From Membranipora membranacea (Eukaryota; Bryozoa; Gymnolaemata; Cheilostomatida; Membraniporidae): a stretch of DNA of 64,000 bases. The notes beneath the pieces are model-generated. The model ran no database searches. It was given only the letters and a program-made list of their open reading frames with translations, and was not told the origin of the DNA. Shown here piece by piece: positions 50,633 through 61,015 of the stretch. The DNA lies in assembly GCA_914767715.1 (NCBI GenBank), contig OU612074.1:8199501-8263500 (forward strand), read 5' to 3'. The position numbers were made by a program, and so were the translations under genes. Numbering within the stretch: position 1 is the stretch's first letter; every line of letters starts with the position of its first letter.

Positions 50633-51969
50633 GTAAAAAATTAAATCTCTGTCGCAATCATTCCTAACTCCGCCCAGTTCAAGCCCCCAAGGACCTTATT
50701 TAAAATCCAGAATATGGAGATCCTCGGATAACCTGGTGGCTAATTAAGCTGACTTTAAATTTTAAAAAATATACCAAGGGTGGGTATCATGGTTTTTTTT
50801 CGCTCGGGTCAAAAAATAGATTTGCTTCCAACCTACCTCATAAGGAGGAGCAACTCCTGCTTGTCTCAAATCTGAAATCCGTTTGGCTCTGTGGGTCTCC
50901 GTTCTCCGTCAGCGCCAGCTTTAACGACGTCCACTTTCACACTAAAAAAACATGCCAAACGGCAGCAGTAAAAAATTAAATCTCTGTCGCAATCATACCT
51001 AACTCCGACCAGTTCAAGCCCCCAAGGACCTTATTTAAAATCCAGAATATGGAGATCCTCGGATAACCTGGTGGCTAATTAAGCTGACTTTAAATTTTAA
51101 AAAATATACCAAGGGTGGGTATCATGGTTTTTTTTCGCTCGGGTCAAAAAATAGATTTGCTTCCAACCTACCTCATAAGGAGGAGCAACTCCTGCTTGTC
51201 TCAAATCTGAAATCCGTTTGGTTCTGTGGGTCTCCGTTCTCAGTCAGCGCCAGTTTAACGACGTCCACTTTCACAGTAAAAAAACATGCCAAACGGCAGC
51301 AGTAAAAAATTAAATCTCTGTCGCAATCATTCCTAACTCCGACCAGTTCAAGCCCCCAAGGACCTTATTTAAAATCCAGAATATGGAGATCCTCGGATAA
51401 CCTGGTGGCTAATTAAGCTGACTTTAAATTTTAAAAAATATACCAAGGGTGGGTATCATGGTTTTTTTTCGCTCGGGTCAAAAAATAGATTTGCTTCCAA
51501 CCTACCTCATAAGGAGGAGCAACTCCTGCTTGTCTCAAATCTGAAATCCGTTTGGCTCTGTGGGTCTCCGTTCTCAGTCAGCGCCAGTTTAACGACGTCC
51601 ACTTTCACAGTAAAAAAACATGCCAAACGGCAGCAGTAAAAAATTAAATCTCTGTCGCAATCATTCCTAACTCCGACCAGTTCAAGCCCCCAAGGACCTT
51701 ATTTAAAATCCAGAATATGGAGATCCTCGGATAACCTGGTGGCTAATTAAGCTGACTTTAAATTTTAAAAAATATACCAAGGGTGGGTATCATGGTTTTT
51801 TTCCCTCGGGTCAAAAAATAGATTTGCTTCCAACCTACCTCATAAGGAGGAGCAACTCCTGCTTGTCTCAAATCTGAAATCCGTTTGGCTCTGTGGGTCT
51901 CCGTTCTCCGTCAGCGCCAGCTTTAACGACGTCCACTTCCACACTAAAAAAACATGCCAAACGGCAGCA
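50633..51969 (+). repeat. Segment with two 334-bp sister monomers (M152-M155)
   Basis: M152 has CCGCCCAG. M153 and M154 (50968-51635) both read TTCTCAGTCAGCGCCAGTTTAA and CACAGT, with the same C-to-A change and 1-bp loss. M153 alone has CATACC and TTTGGTTCTG. M155 has T7 followed by CCCTCGGG, and CACTTCCACAC. Confidence 0.86.
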
Positions 51970-54315
51970 GTAAAAAATTAAATCTCTGTCGCAATCATTC
52001 CTAACTCCGACCAGTTCAAGCCCCCAAGGACCTTATTTAAAATCCAGAATATAGAGATCCTCGGATAACCTGGTGGCTAATTAAGCTGACTTTAAATTTT
52101 AAAAAATATACCAAGGGTGGGTATCATGGTTTTTTTTCGCTCGGGTCAAAAAATAGATTTGCTTCCAACCTACCTCATAAGGAGGAGCAACTCCTGCTTG
52201 TCTCAAATCTGAAATCCGTTTGGCTCTGTGGGTCTCCGTTCTCCGTCAGCGCCAGCTTTAACGACGTCCACTTTCACACTAAAAAAACATGCCAAACGGC
52301 AGCAGTAAAAAATTAAATCTCTGTCGCAATCATTGCTAACTCCGACCAGTTCAAGCCCCCAAGGACCTTATTTAAAATCCAGAATATGGAGATCCTCGGA
52401 TAACCTGGTGGCTAATTAAGCTGACTTTAAATTTTAAAAAATATACCAAGGGTGGGTATCATGGTTTTTTTTCGCTCAGGTCAAAAAATAGATTTGCTTC
52501 CAACCTACCTCATAAGGAGGAGCAACTCCTGCTTGTCTCAAATCTGAAATCCGTTTGGCTCTGTGGGTCTCCGTTCTCCGTCAGCGCCAGCTTTAACGAC
52601 GTCCACTTTCACACTAAAAAAACATGCCAAACGGCAGCAGTAAAAAATTAAATCTCTGTCGCAATCATTCCTAACTCCGACCAGTTCAAGCCCCCAAGGA
52701 CCTTATTTAAAATCCAGAATATGGAGATCCTCGGATAACCTGGTGGCTAATTAAGCTGACTTTAAATTTTAAAAAATATACCAAGGGTGGGTATCATGGT
52801 TTTTTTTCGCTCGGGTCAAAAAATAGATTTGCTTCCAACCTACCTCATAAGGAGGAGCAACTCCTGCTTGTCTCAAATCTGAAATCCGTTTGGCTCTGTG
52901 GGTCTCCGTTCTCCGTCAGCGCCAGCTTTAACGACGTCCACTTTCACACTAAAAAAACATGCCAAACGGCAGCAGTAAAAAATTAAATCTCTGTCGCAAT
53001 CATTCCTAACTCCGACCAGTTCAAGCCCCCAAGGACCTTATTTAAAATCCAGAATATGAAGATCCTCGGATAACCTGGTGGCTAATTAAGCTGACTTTAA
53101 ATTTTAAAAAATATACCAAGGGTGGGTATCATGGTTTTTTTTCGCTCGGGTCAAAAAATAGATTTGCTTCCAACCTACCTCATAAGGAGGAGCAACTCCT
53201 GCTTGTCTCAAATCTGAAATCCGTTTGGCTCTGTGGGTCTCCGTTCTCCGTCAGCGCCAGCTTTAACGACGTCCACTTTCACACTAAAAAAACATGCCAA
53301 ACGGCAGCAGTAAAAAAATTAAATCTCTGTCGCAATCATTCCTAACTCCGACCAGTTCAAGCCCCCAAGGACCTTATTTAAAATCCAGAATATGGAGATC
53401 CTCGGATAACCTGGTGGCTAATTAAGCTGACTTTAAATTTTAAAAAATATACCAAGGGTGGGTATCATGGTTTTTTTTCGCTCGGGTCAAAAAATAGATT
53501 TGCTTCCAACCTACCTCACAAGGAGGAGCAACTCCTGCTTGTCTCAAATCTGAAATCCGTTTGGCTCTGTGGGTCTCCGTTCTCCGTCAGCGCCAGCTTT
53601 AACGACGTCCACTTTCACACTAAAAAAACATGCCAAACGGCAGCAGTCAAAAATTAAATCTCTGTCGCAATCATTCCTAACTCCGACCAGTTCAAGCCCC
53701 CGAGGACCTTATTTAAAATCCAGAATATGGAGATCCTCGGATAACCTGGTGGCTAATTAAGCTGACTTTAAATTTTAAAAAATATACCAAGGGTGGGTAT
53801 CATGGTTTTTTTTCGCTCGGGTCAAAAAATAGATTTGCTTCCAACCTACCTCATAAGGAGGAGCAACTCCTGCTTGTCTCAAATCTGAAATCCGTTTGGC
53901 TCTGTGGGTCTCCGTTCTTCGTCAGCGCCAGCTTTAACGACGTCCACTTTCACACTAAAAAAACATGCCAAACGGCAGCAGTAAAAAATTAAATCTCTGT
54001 CGCAATCATTCCTAACTCCGACCAGTTCAAGCCCCCAAGGACCTTATTTAAAATCCAGAATATGGAGATCCTCGGATAACCTGGTGGCTAATTAAGCTGA
54101 CTTTAAATTTTAAAAAATATACCAAGGGTGGGTATCATGGTTTTTTTTCGCTCGGGTCAAAAAATAGATTTGCTTCCAACCTACCTCACAAGGAGGAGCA
54201 ACTCCTGCTTGTCTCAAATCTGAAATCCGTTTGGCTCTGTGGGTCTCCGTTCTCCGTCAGCGCCAGCTTTAACGACGTCCACTTGCACAGTAAAAAAACA
54301 TGCCAAACGGCAGCA
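51636..54315 (+). repeat. Eight-monomer higher-order repeat, copy 2 (M155-M162)
   Basis: It matches M130-M137, 8370-8371 bp away: CTTCCACAC in M155, CGCTCAGGTC in M157, ATATGAAGATCC in M159, GTCAAAAATT opening M161 and CTTGCACAGT in M162. M156 has ATATAGAGATCC, which M131 lacks but M139 has, so this copy is a mosaic of the two earlier ones. M160 has seven A at its start. M160 and M162 have CTCACAAGG. M161 has CCCCGAGG and TTCTTCGTC. Confidence 0.87.
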
Positions 54316-57300
54316 GTAAAAAATTAAATCTCTGTCGCAATCATTCCTAACTCCGACCAGTTCAAGCCCCCAAGGACCTTATTTAAAATCCAGAATATGG
54401 AGATCCTCGGATAACCTGGTGGCTAATTAACCTGACTTTAAATTTTTAAAAATATACCAAGGGTGGGTATCATGGTTTTTTTTCGCTCGGGTCAAAAAAT
54501 AGATTTGCTTCCAACCTACCTCATAAGGAGGAGCAACTCCTGCTTGTCTCAAATCTGAAATCCGTTTGGCTCTGTGGGTCTCCGTTCTCCGTCAGCGCCA
54601 GCTTTAACGACGTCCACTTTCACACTAAAAAAACATGCCAAACGGCAGCAGTAAAAAATTAAATCTCTGTCGCAATCATTCCTAACTCCGACCAGTTCAA
54701 GCCCCCAAGGACCTTATTTAAAATCCAGAATATGGAGATCCTCGGATAACCTGGTGGCTAATTAAGCTGACTTTAAATTTTTAAAAATATACCAAGGGTG
54801 GGTATCATGGTTTTTTTTCGCTCGGGTCAAAAAATAGATTTGCTTCCAACCTACCTCATAAGGAGGAGCAACTCCTGCTTGTCTCAAATCTGAAATCCGT
54901 TTGGCTCTGTGGGTCTCCGTTCTCCGTCAGCGCCAGCTTTTACGACGTCCACTTTCACACTAAAAAAACATGCCAAACGGCAGCAGTAAAAAATTAAATC
55001 TCTGTCGCAATCATTCCTAACTCCGCCCAGTTCAAGCCCCCAAGGACCTTATTTAAAATCCAGAATATGGAGATCCTCGGATAACCTGGTGGCTAATTAA
55101 GCTGACTTTAAATTTTAAAAAATATACCAAGGGTGGGTATCATGGTTTTTTTTCGCTCGGGTCAAAAAATAGATTTGCTTCCAACCTACCTCATAAGGAG
55201 GAGCAACTCCTGCTTGTCTCAAATCTGAAATCCGTTTGGCTCTGTGGGTCTCCGTTCTCCGTCAGCGCCAGCTTTAACGACGTCCACTTTCACACTAAAA
55301 AAACATGCCAAACGGCAGCAGTAAAAAATTAAATCTCTGTCGCAATCATACCTAACTCCGACCAGTTCAAGCCCCCAAGGACCTTATTTAAAATCCAGAA
55401 TATGGAGATCCTCGGATAACCTGGTGGCTAATTAAGCTGACTTTAAATTTTAAAAAATATACCAAGGGTGGGTATCATGGTTTTTTTTCGCTCGGGTCAA
55501 AAAATAGATTTGCTTCCAACCTACCTCACAAGGAGGAGCAACTCCTGCTTGTCTCAAATCTGAAATCCGTTTGGCTCTGTGGGTCTCCGTTCTCCGTCAG
55601 CGCCAGCTTTAACGACGTCCACTTGCACAGTAAAAAAACATGCCAAACGGCAGCAGTAAAAAATTAAATCTCTGTCGCAATCATTCCTAACTCCGACCAG
55701 TTCAAGCCCCCAAGGACCTTATTTAAAATCCAGAATATGGAGATCCTCGGATAACCTGGTGGCTAATTAAGCTGACTTTAAATTTTTAAAAATATACCAA
55801 GGGTGGGTATCATGGTTTTTTTTCGCTCGGGTCAAAAAATAGATTTGCTTCCAACCTACCTCATAAGGAGGAGCAACTCCTGCTTGTCTCAAATCTGAAA
55901 TCCGTTTGGCTCTGTGGGTCTCCGTTCTCCGTCAGCGCCAGCTTTAACGACGTCCACTTTCACACTAAAAAAACATGCCAAACGGCAGCAGTAAAAAATT
56001 AAATCTCTGTCGCAATCATTCCTAACTCCGACCAGTTCAAGCCCCCAAGGACCTTATTTAAAATCCAGAATATGGAGATCCTCGGATAACCTGGTGGCTA
56101 ATTAAGCTGACTTTAAATTTTTAAAAATATACCAAGGGTGGGTATCATGGTTTTTTTTCGCTCGGGTCAAAAAATAGATTTGCTTCCAACCTACCTCATA
56201 AGGAGGAGCAACTCCTGCTTGTCTCAAATCTGAAATCCGTTTGGCTCTGTGGGTCTCCGTTCTCCGTCAGCGCCAGCTTTTACGACGTCCACTTTCACAC
56301 TAAAAAAACATGCCAAACGGCAGCAGTAAAAAATTAAATCTCTGTCGCAATCATTCCTAACTCCGCCCAGTTCAAGCCCCCAAGGACCTTATTTAAAATC
56401 CAGAATATGGAGATCCTCGGATAACCTGGTGGCTAATTAAGCTGACTTTAAATTTTAAAAAATATACCAAGGGTGGGTATCATGGTTTTTTTTCGCTCGG
56501 GTCAAAAAATAGATTTGCTTCCAACCTACCTCATAAGGAGGAGCAACTCCTGCTTGTCTCAAATCTGAAATCCGTTTGGCTCTGTGGGTCTCCGTTCTCC
56601 GTCAGCGCCAGCTTTAACGACGTCCACTTTCACACTAAAAAAACATGCCAAACGGCAGCAGTAAAAAATTAAATCTCTGTCGCAATCATACCTAACTCCG
56701 ACCAGTTCAAGCCCCCAAGGACCTTATTTAAAATCCAGAATATGGAGATCCTCGGATAACCTGGTGGCTAATTAAGCTGACTTTAAATTTTTAAAAATAT
56801 ACCAAGGGTGGGTATCATGGTTTTTTTTCGCTCGGGTCAAAAAATAGATTTGCTTCCAACCTACCTCATAAGGAGGAGCAACTCCTGCTTGTCTCAAATC
56901 TGAAATCCGTTTGGCTCTGTGGGTCTCCGTTCTCCGTCAGCGCCAGCTTTAACGACGTCCACTTTCACACTAAAAAAACATGCCAAACGGCAGCAGTAAA
57001 AAATTAAATCTCTGTCGCAATCATTCCTAACTCCGACCAGTTCAAGCCCCCAAGGACCTTATTTAAAATCCAGAATATGGAGATCCTCGGATAACCTGGT
57101 GGCTAATTAAGCTGACTTTAAATTTTTAAAAATATACCAAGGGTGGGTATCATGGTTTTTTTTCGCTCGGGTCAAAAAATAGATTTGCTTCCAACCTACC
57201 TCATAAGGAGGAGCAACTCCTGCTTGTCTCAAATCTGAAATCCGTTTGGCTCTGTGGGTCTCCGTTCTCCGTCAGCGCCAGCTTTTACGACGTCCACTTT

Positions 57301-59005
57301 CACACTAAAAAAACATGCCAAACGGCAGCAGTAAAAAATTAAATCTCTGTCGCAATCATTCCTAACTCCGCCCAGTTCAAGCCCCCAAGGACCTTATTTA
57401 AAATCCAGAATATGGAGATCCTCGGATAACCTGGTGGCTAATTAAGCTGACTTTAAATTTTAAAAAATATACCAAGGGTGGGTATCATGGTTTTTTTTCG
57501 CTCGGGTCAAAAAATAGATTTGCTTCCAACCTACCTCATAAGGAGGAGCAACTCCTGCTTGTCTCAAATCTGAAATCCGTTTGGCTCTGTGGGTCTCCGT
57601 TCTCCGTCAGCGCCAGCTTTAACGACGTCCACTTTCACACTAAAAAAACATGCCAAACGGCAGCAGTAAAAAATTAAATCTCTGTCGTAATCATACCTAA
57701 CTCCGACCAGTTCAAGCCCCCAAGGACCTTATTTAAAATCCAGAATATGGAGATCCTCGGATAACCTGGTGGCTAATTAAGCTGACTTTAAATTTTAAAA
57801 AATATACCAAGGGTGGGTATCATGGTTTTTTTTCGCTCGGGTCAAAAAATAGATTTGCTTCCAACCTACCTCACAAGGAGGAGCAACTCCTGCTTGTCTC
57901 AAATCTGAAATCCGTTTGGCTCTGTGGGTCTCCGTTCTCCGTCAGCGCCAGCTTTAACGACGTCCACTTGCACAGTAAAAAAACATGCCAAACGGCAGCA
58001 GTAAAAAATTAAATCTCTGTCGCAATCATTCCTAACTCCGACCAGTTCAAGCCCCCAAGGACCTTATTTAAAATCCAGAATATGGAGATCCTCGGATAAC
58101 CTGGTGGCTAATTAAGCTGACTTTAAATTTTTAAAAATATACCAAGGGTGGGTATCATGGTTTTTTTTCGCTCGGGTCAAAAAATAGATTTGCTTCCAAC
58201 CTACCTCATAAGGAGGAGCAACTCCTGCTTGTCTCAAATCTGAAATCCGTTTGGCTCTGTGGGTCTCCGTTCTCCGTCAGCGCCAGCTTTAACGACGTCC
58301 ACTTTCACACTAAAAAAACATGCCAAACGGCAGCAGTAAAAAATTAAATCTCTGTCGCAATCATTCCTAACTCCGACCAGTTCAAGCCCCCAAGGACCTT
58401 ATTTAAAATCCAGAATATGGAGATCCTCGGATAACCTGGTGGCTAATTAAGCTGACTTTAAATTTTTAAAAATATACCAAGGGTGGGTATCATGGTTTTT
58501 TTTCGCTCGGGTCAAAAAATAGATTTGCTTCCAACCTACCTCATAAGGAGGAGCAACTCCTGCTTGTCTCAAATCTGAAATCCGTTTGGCTCTGTGGGTC
58601 TCCGTTCTCCGTCAGCGCCAGCTTTTACGACGTCCACTTTCACACTAAAAAAACATGCCAAACGGCAGCAGTAAAAAATTAAATCTCTGTCGCAATCATT
58701 CCTAACTCCGCCCAGTTCAAGCCCCCAAGGACCTTATTTAAAATCCAGAATATGGAGATCCTCGGATAACCTGGTGGCTAATTAAGCTGACTTTAAATTT
58801 TAAAAAATATACCAAGGGTGGGTATCATGGTTTTTTTTCGCTCGGGTCAAAAAATAGATTTGCTTCCAACCTACCTCATAAGGAGGAGCAACTCCTGCTT
58901 GTCTCAAATCTGAAATCCGTTTGGCTCTGTGGGTCTCCGTTCTCCGTCAGCGCCAGCTTTAACGACGTCCACTTTCACACTAAAAAAACATGCCAAACGG
59001 CAGCA
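54316..59005 (+). repeat. Four-monomer higher-order repeat, a-b-c-d (M163-M176)
   Basis: Type a: ATTTTTAAAAAT. Type b: ATTTTTAAAAAT and AGCTTTTACG. Type c: CCGCCCAG. Type d: CATACC, CTCACAAGG and CTTGCACAG. Order: a b c d (54316-55655), a b c d/a hybrid (55656-56995), b c d (56996-58000), a b c (58001-59005). M163 has a private TTAACCTGAC and M173 a private GTCGTAATC. The d-type preceding the first copy is M162, which links this repeat to the eight-monomer repeat on its left. Confidence 0.92.
56661..56995 (+). repeat. Hybrid monomer M170 (d type fused to a type)
   Basis: The left part has CATACC as in type d. The right part has ATTTTTAAAAAT, CTCATAAGG and CACACT as in type a. The join lies between about 56691 and 56786. 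The next monomer is type b, so the order b-c-(d/a)-b is one monomer short of b-c-d-a-b. This is the expected product of in-register unequal exchange between neighbouring d and a monomers. Confidence 0.8.
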
Positions 59006-59500
59006 GTAAAAAATTAAATCTCTGTCGCAATCATACCTAACTCCGACCAGTTCAAGCCCCCAAGGACCTTATTTAAAATCCAGAATATGGAGATCCTCGG
59101 ATAACCTGGTGGCTAATTAAGCTGACTTTAAATTTTAAAAAATATACCAAGGGTGGGTATCATGGTTTTTTTTCGCTCGGGTCAAAAAATAGATTTGCTT
59201 CCAACCTACCTCATAAGGAGGAGCAACTCCTGCTTGTCTCAAATCTGAAATCCGTTTGGCTCTGTGGGTCTCCGTTCTCCGTCAGCGCCAGCTTTAACGA
59301 CGTCCACTTTCACAGTAAAAAAACATGCCAAACGGCAGCAGTAAAAAATTAAATCTCTGTCGCAATCATTCCTAACTCCGACCAGTTCAAGCCCCCAAGG
59401 ACCTTATTTAAAATCCAGAATATGGAGATCCTCGGATAACCTGGTGGCTAATTAAGCTGACTTTAAATTTTAAAAAATATACCAAGGGTGGGTATCATGG

Positions 59501-59524
59501 TTTTTTTTCGCTCGGGTCAAAAAA
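59501..59524. other. T8 tract facing A6 tract (example in M178)
   Basis: T8, then CGCTCGGGTC, then A6, at monomer bases 161-184. The T tract is the main site of length change: T7 in M11, M25, M32, M38, M145, M150 and M155; T9 in M23, M35, M86 and M191; a C interruption in M29, M40, M72, M81, M85, M102 and M114. With the A tracts at the monomer ends and the AT-rich core at 122-140 it makes several potential bend or nucleosome-excluding sites per monomer. Confidence 0.75.
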
Positions 59525-59549
59525 TAGATTTGCTTCCAACCTACCTCAT

Positions 59550-59570
59550 AAGGAGGAGCAACTCCTGCTT
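59550..59570. other. Conserved 21-bp dyad in every monomer (example in M178)
   Basis: The core AGGAG-CAA-CTCCT is a perfect 5-bp inverted repeat with a 3-base spacer. It is flanked by a G/G mismatch and then AAG...CTT, giving eight paired positions per arm. The element is at monomer bases 210-230 throughout the array. A few monomers have single changes in the arms (for example CAACTGCTGC at 14.3 and 15.0 kb, CAACTACTGC at 28.75 and 38.46 kb). It could be a dyad-symmetric protein site or a small hairpin; neither can be shown from sequence alone. Confidence 0.75.
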
Positions 59571-59603
59571 GTCTCAAATCTGAAATCCGTTTGGCTCTGT
59601 GGG

Positions 59604-59617
59604 TCTCCGTTCTCCGT
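59604..59617 (+). repeat. Tandem TCTCCGT pair (example in M178)
   Basis: Two adjacent 7-bp copies at monomer bases 264-277, present in nearly all monomers. It is the template for the 7-bp expansions at 5309-5329 and 7333-7353. Confidence 0.88.
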
Positions 59618-61015
59618 CAGCGCCAGCTTTAACGACGTCCACTTTCACACTAAAAAAACATGCCAAACGGCAGCAGTAAAAAATTAAATCTCTGTCGCAA
59701 TCATTCCTAACTCCGACCAGTTCAAGCCCCCAAGGACCTTATTTAAAATCCAGAATATGGAGATCCTCGGATAACCTGGTGGCTAATTAAGCTGACTTTA
59801 AATTTTAAAAAATATACCAAGGGTGGGTATCATGGTTTTTTTTCGCTCGGGTCAAAAAATAGATTTGCTTCCAACCTACCTCATAAGGAGGAGCAACTCC
59901 TGCTTGTCTCAAATCTGAAATCCGTTTGGCTCTGTGGGTCTCCGTTCTCCGTCAGCGCCAGCTTTAACGACGTTCACTTTCACACTAAAAAAACATGCCA
60001 AACGGCAGCAGTAAAAAATTAAATCTCTGTCGCAATCATTCCTAACTCCGACCAGTTCAAGCCCCCAAGGACCTTATTTAAAATCCAGAATATGGAGATC
60101 CTCGGATAACCTGGTGGCTAATTAAGCTGACTTTAAATTTTAAAAAATATACCAAGGGTGGGTATCATGGTTTTTTTTCGCTCGGGTCAAAAAATAGATT
60201 TGCTTCCAACCTACCTCATAAGGAGGAGCAACTCCTGCTTGTCTCAAATCTGAAATCCGTTTGGCTCTGTGGGTCTCCGTTCTCCGTCAGCGCCAGCTTT
60301 AACGACGTCCACTTTCACACTAAAAAAACATGCCAAACGGCAGCAGCAAAAAATTAAATCTCTGTCGCAATCATTCCTAACTCCGACCAGTTCAAGCCCC
60401 CAAGGACCTTATTTAAAATCCAGAATATGGAGATCCTCGGATAACCTGGTGGCTAATTAAGCTGACTTTAAATTTTAAAAAATATACCAAGGGTGGGTAT
60501 CATGGTTTTTTTTCGCTCGGGTCAAAAAATAGATTTACTTCCAACCTACCTCATAAGGAGGAGCAACTCCTGCTTGTCTCAAATCTGAAATCCGTTTGGC
60601 TCTGTGGGTCTCCGTTCTCCGTCAGCGCCAGCTTTAACGACGTCCACTTTCACACTAAAAAAACATGCCAAACGGCAGCAGTAAAAAATTAAATCTCTGT
60701 CGCAATCATTCCTAACTCCGCCCAGTTCAAGCCCCCAAGGACCTTATTTAAAATCCAGAATATGGAGATCCTCGGATAACCTGGTGGCTAATTAAGCTGA
60801 CTTTAAATTTTAAAAAATATACCAAGGGTGGGTATCATGGTTTTTTTTCGCTCGGGTCAAAAAATAGATTTGCTTCCAACCTACCTCATAAGGAGGAGCA
60901 ACTCCTGCTTGTCTCAAATCTGAAATCCGTTTGGCTCTGTGGGTCTCCGTTCTCCGTCAGCGCCAGCTTTAACGACGTCCACTTTCACACTAAAAAAACA
61001 TGCCAAACGGCAGCA

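Larger units (their letters stand above)
59341..59675 (+). repeat. Type monomer (M178), matches the right-zone majority sequence
   Basis: This 335-bp monomer carries the commonest base at every diagnostic position I followed and serves as the reference. Landmarks by monomer base: A6 at 3-8; CATTCC at 27-32; AAGGACCTT at 57-65; CTGGTGGCTAATTAAGC at 101-117; an AT-rich core TTTAAATTTTAAAAAATAT at 122-140; GGGTGGGTATCATGG at 146-160; T8 at 161-168; A6 at 179-184; dyad at 210-230; tandem TCTCCGT pair at 264-277; CACACTAAAAAAAC at 306-319. Hand-counted GC is 142 of 335 bases. Twelve CpG sites are present (21, 39, 93, 169, 173, 248, 268, 275, 281, 293, 296, 328). I see no convincing two-fold internal repeat of ~167 bp. 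Confidence 0.93.
59006..61015 (+). repeat. Six-monomer segment (M177-M182)
   Basis: It begins with a CATACC/CACAGT monomer right after CCGCCCAG (M176) and ends with CCGCCCAG (M182), which is again followed by a CATACC/CACAGT monomer (M183, 61016), 2010 bp later. Private marks are GACGTTCAC in M179 and GCAGCAAAAAATT with AGATTTACTT in M181. Confidence 0.8.

Noticed and set aside
59505-59518. TTCGCTCGGG resembling the CENP-B box
   Set aside because: The CENP-B box core needs TTCG, four bases, A, two bases, CGGG. Here the TTCG and CGGG parts are too close and the A is missing.
59500-59587. A 28-codon frame starting at GTATCATGG in most monomers
   Set aside because: It is present in every T8 monomer simply because the monomers are copies. 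T7 and T9 monomers break it without sign of selection against them, and no domain is recognisable.
59341-59675. Monomer as a dimer of two ~167-bp halves
   Set aside because: The halves share only short scattered matches such as TGAAATCCG versus TAAAATCCA; no continuous half-length similarity is visible.
45198-60460. 63-residue open frames at 45198-45389, 53569-53760 and 60269-60460
   Set aside because: Each results from a single base change removing the stop at the GCAGTAAAAA border (TAA to TCA or CAA). Two of the three are copies of one duplicated monomer. Not genes.
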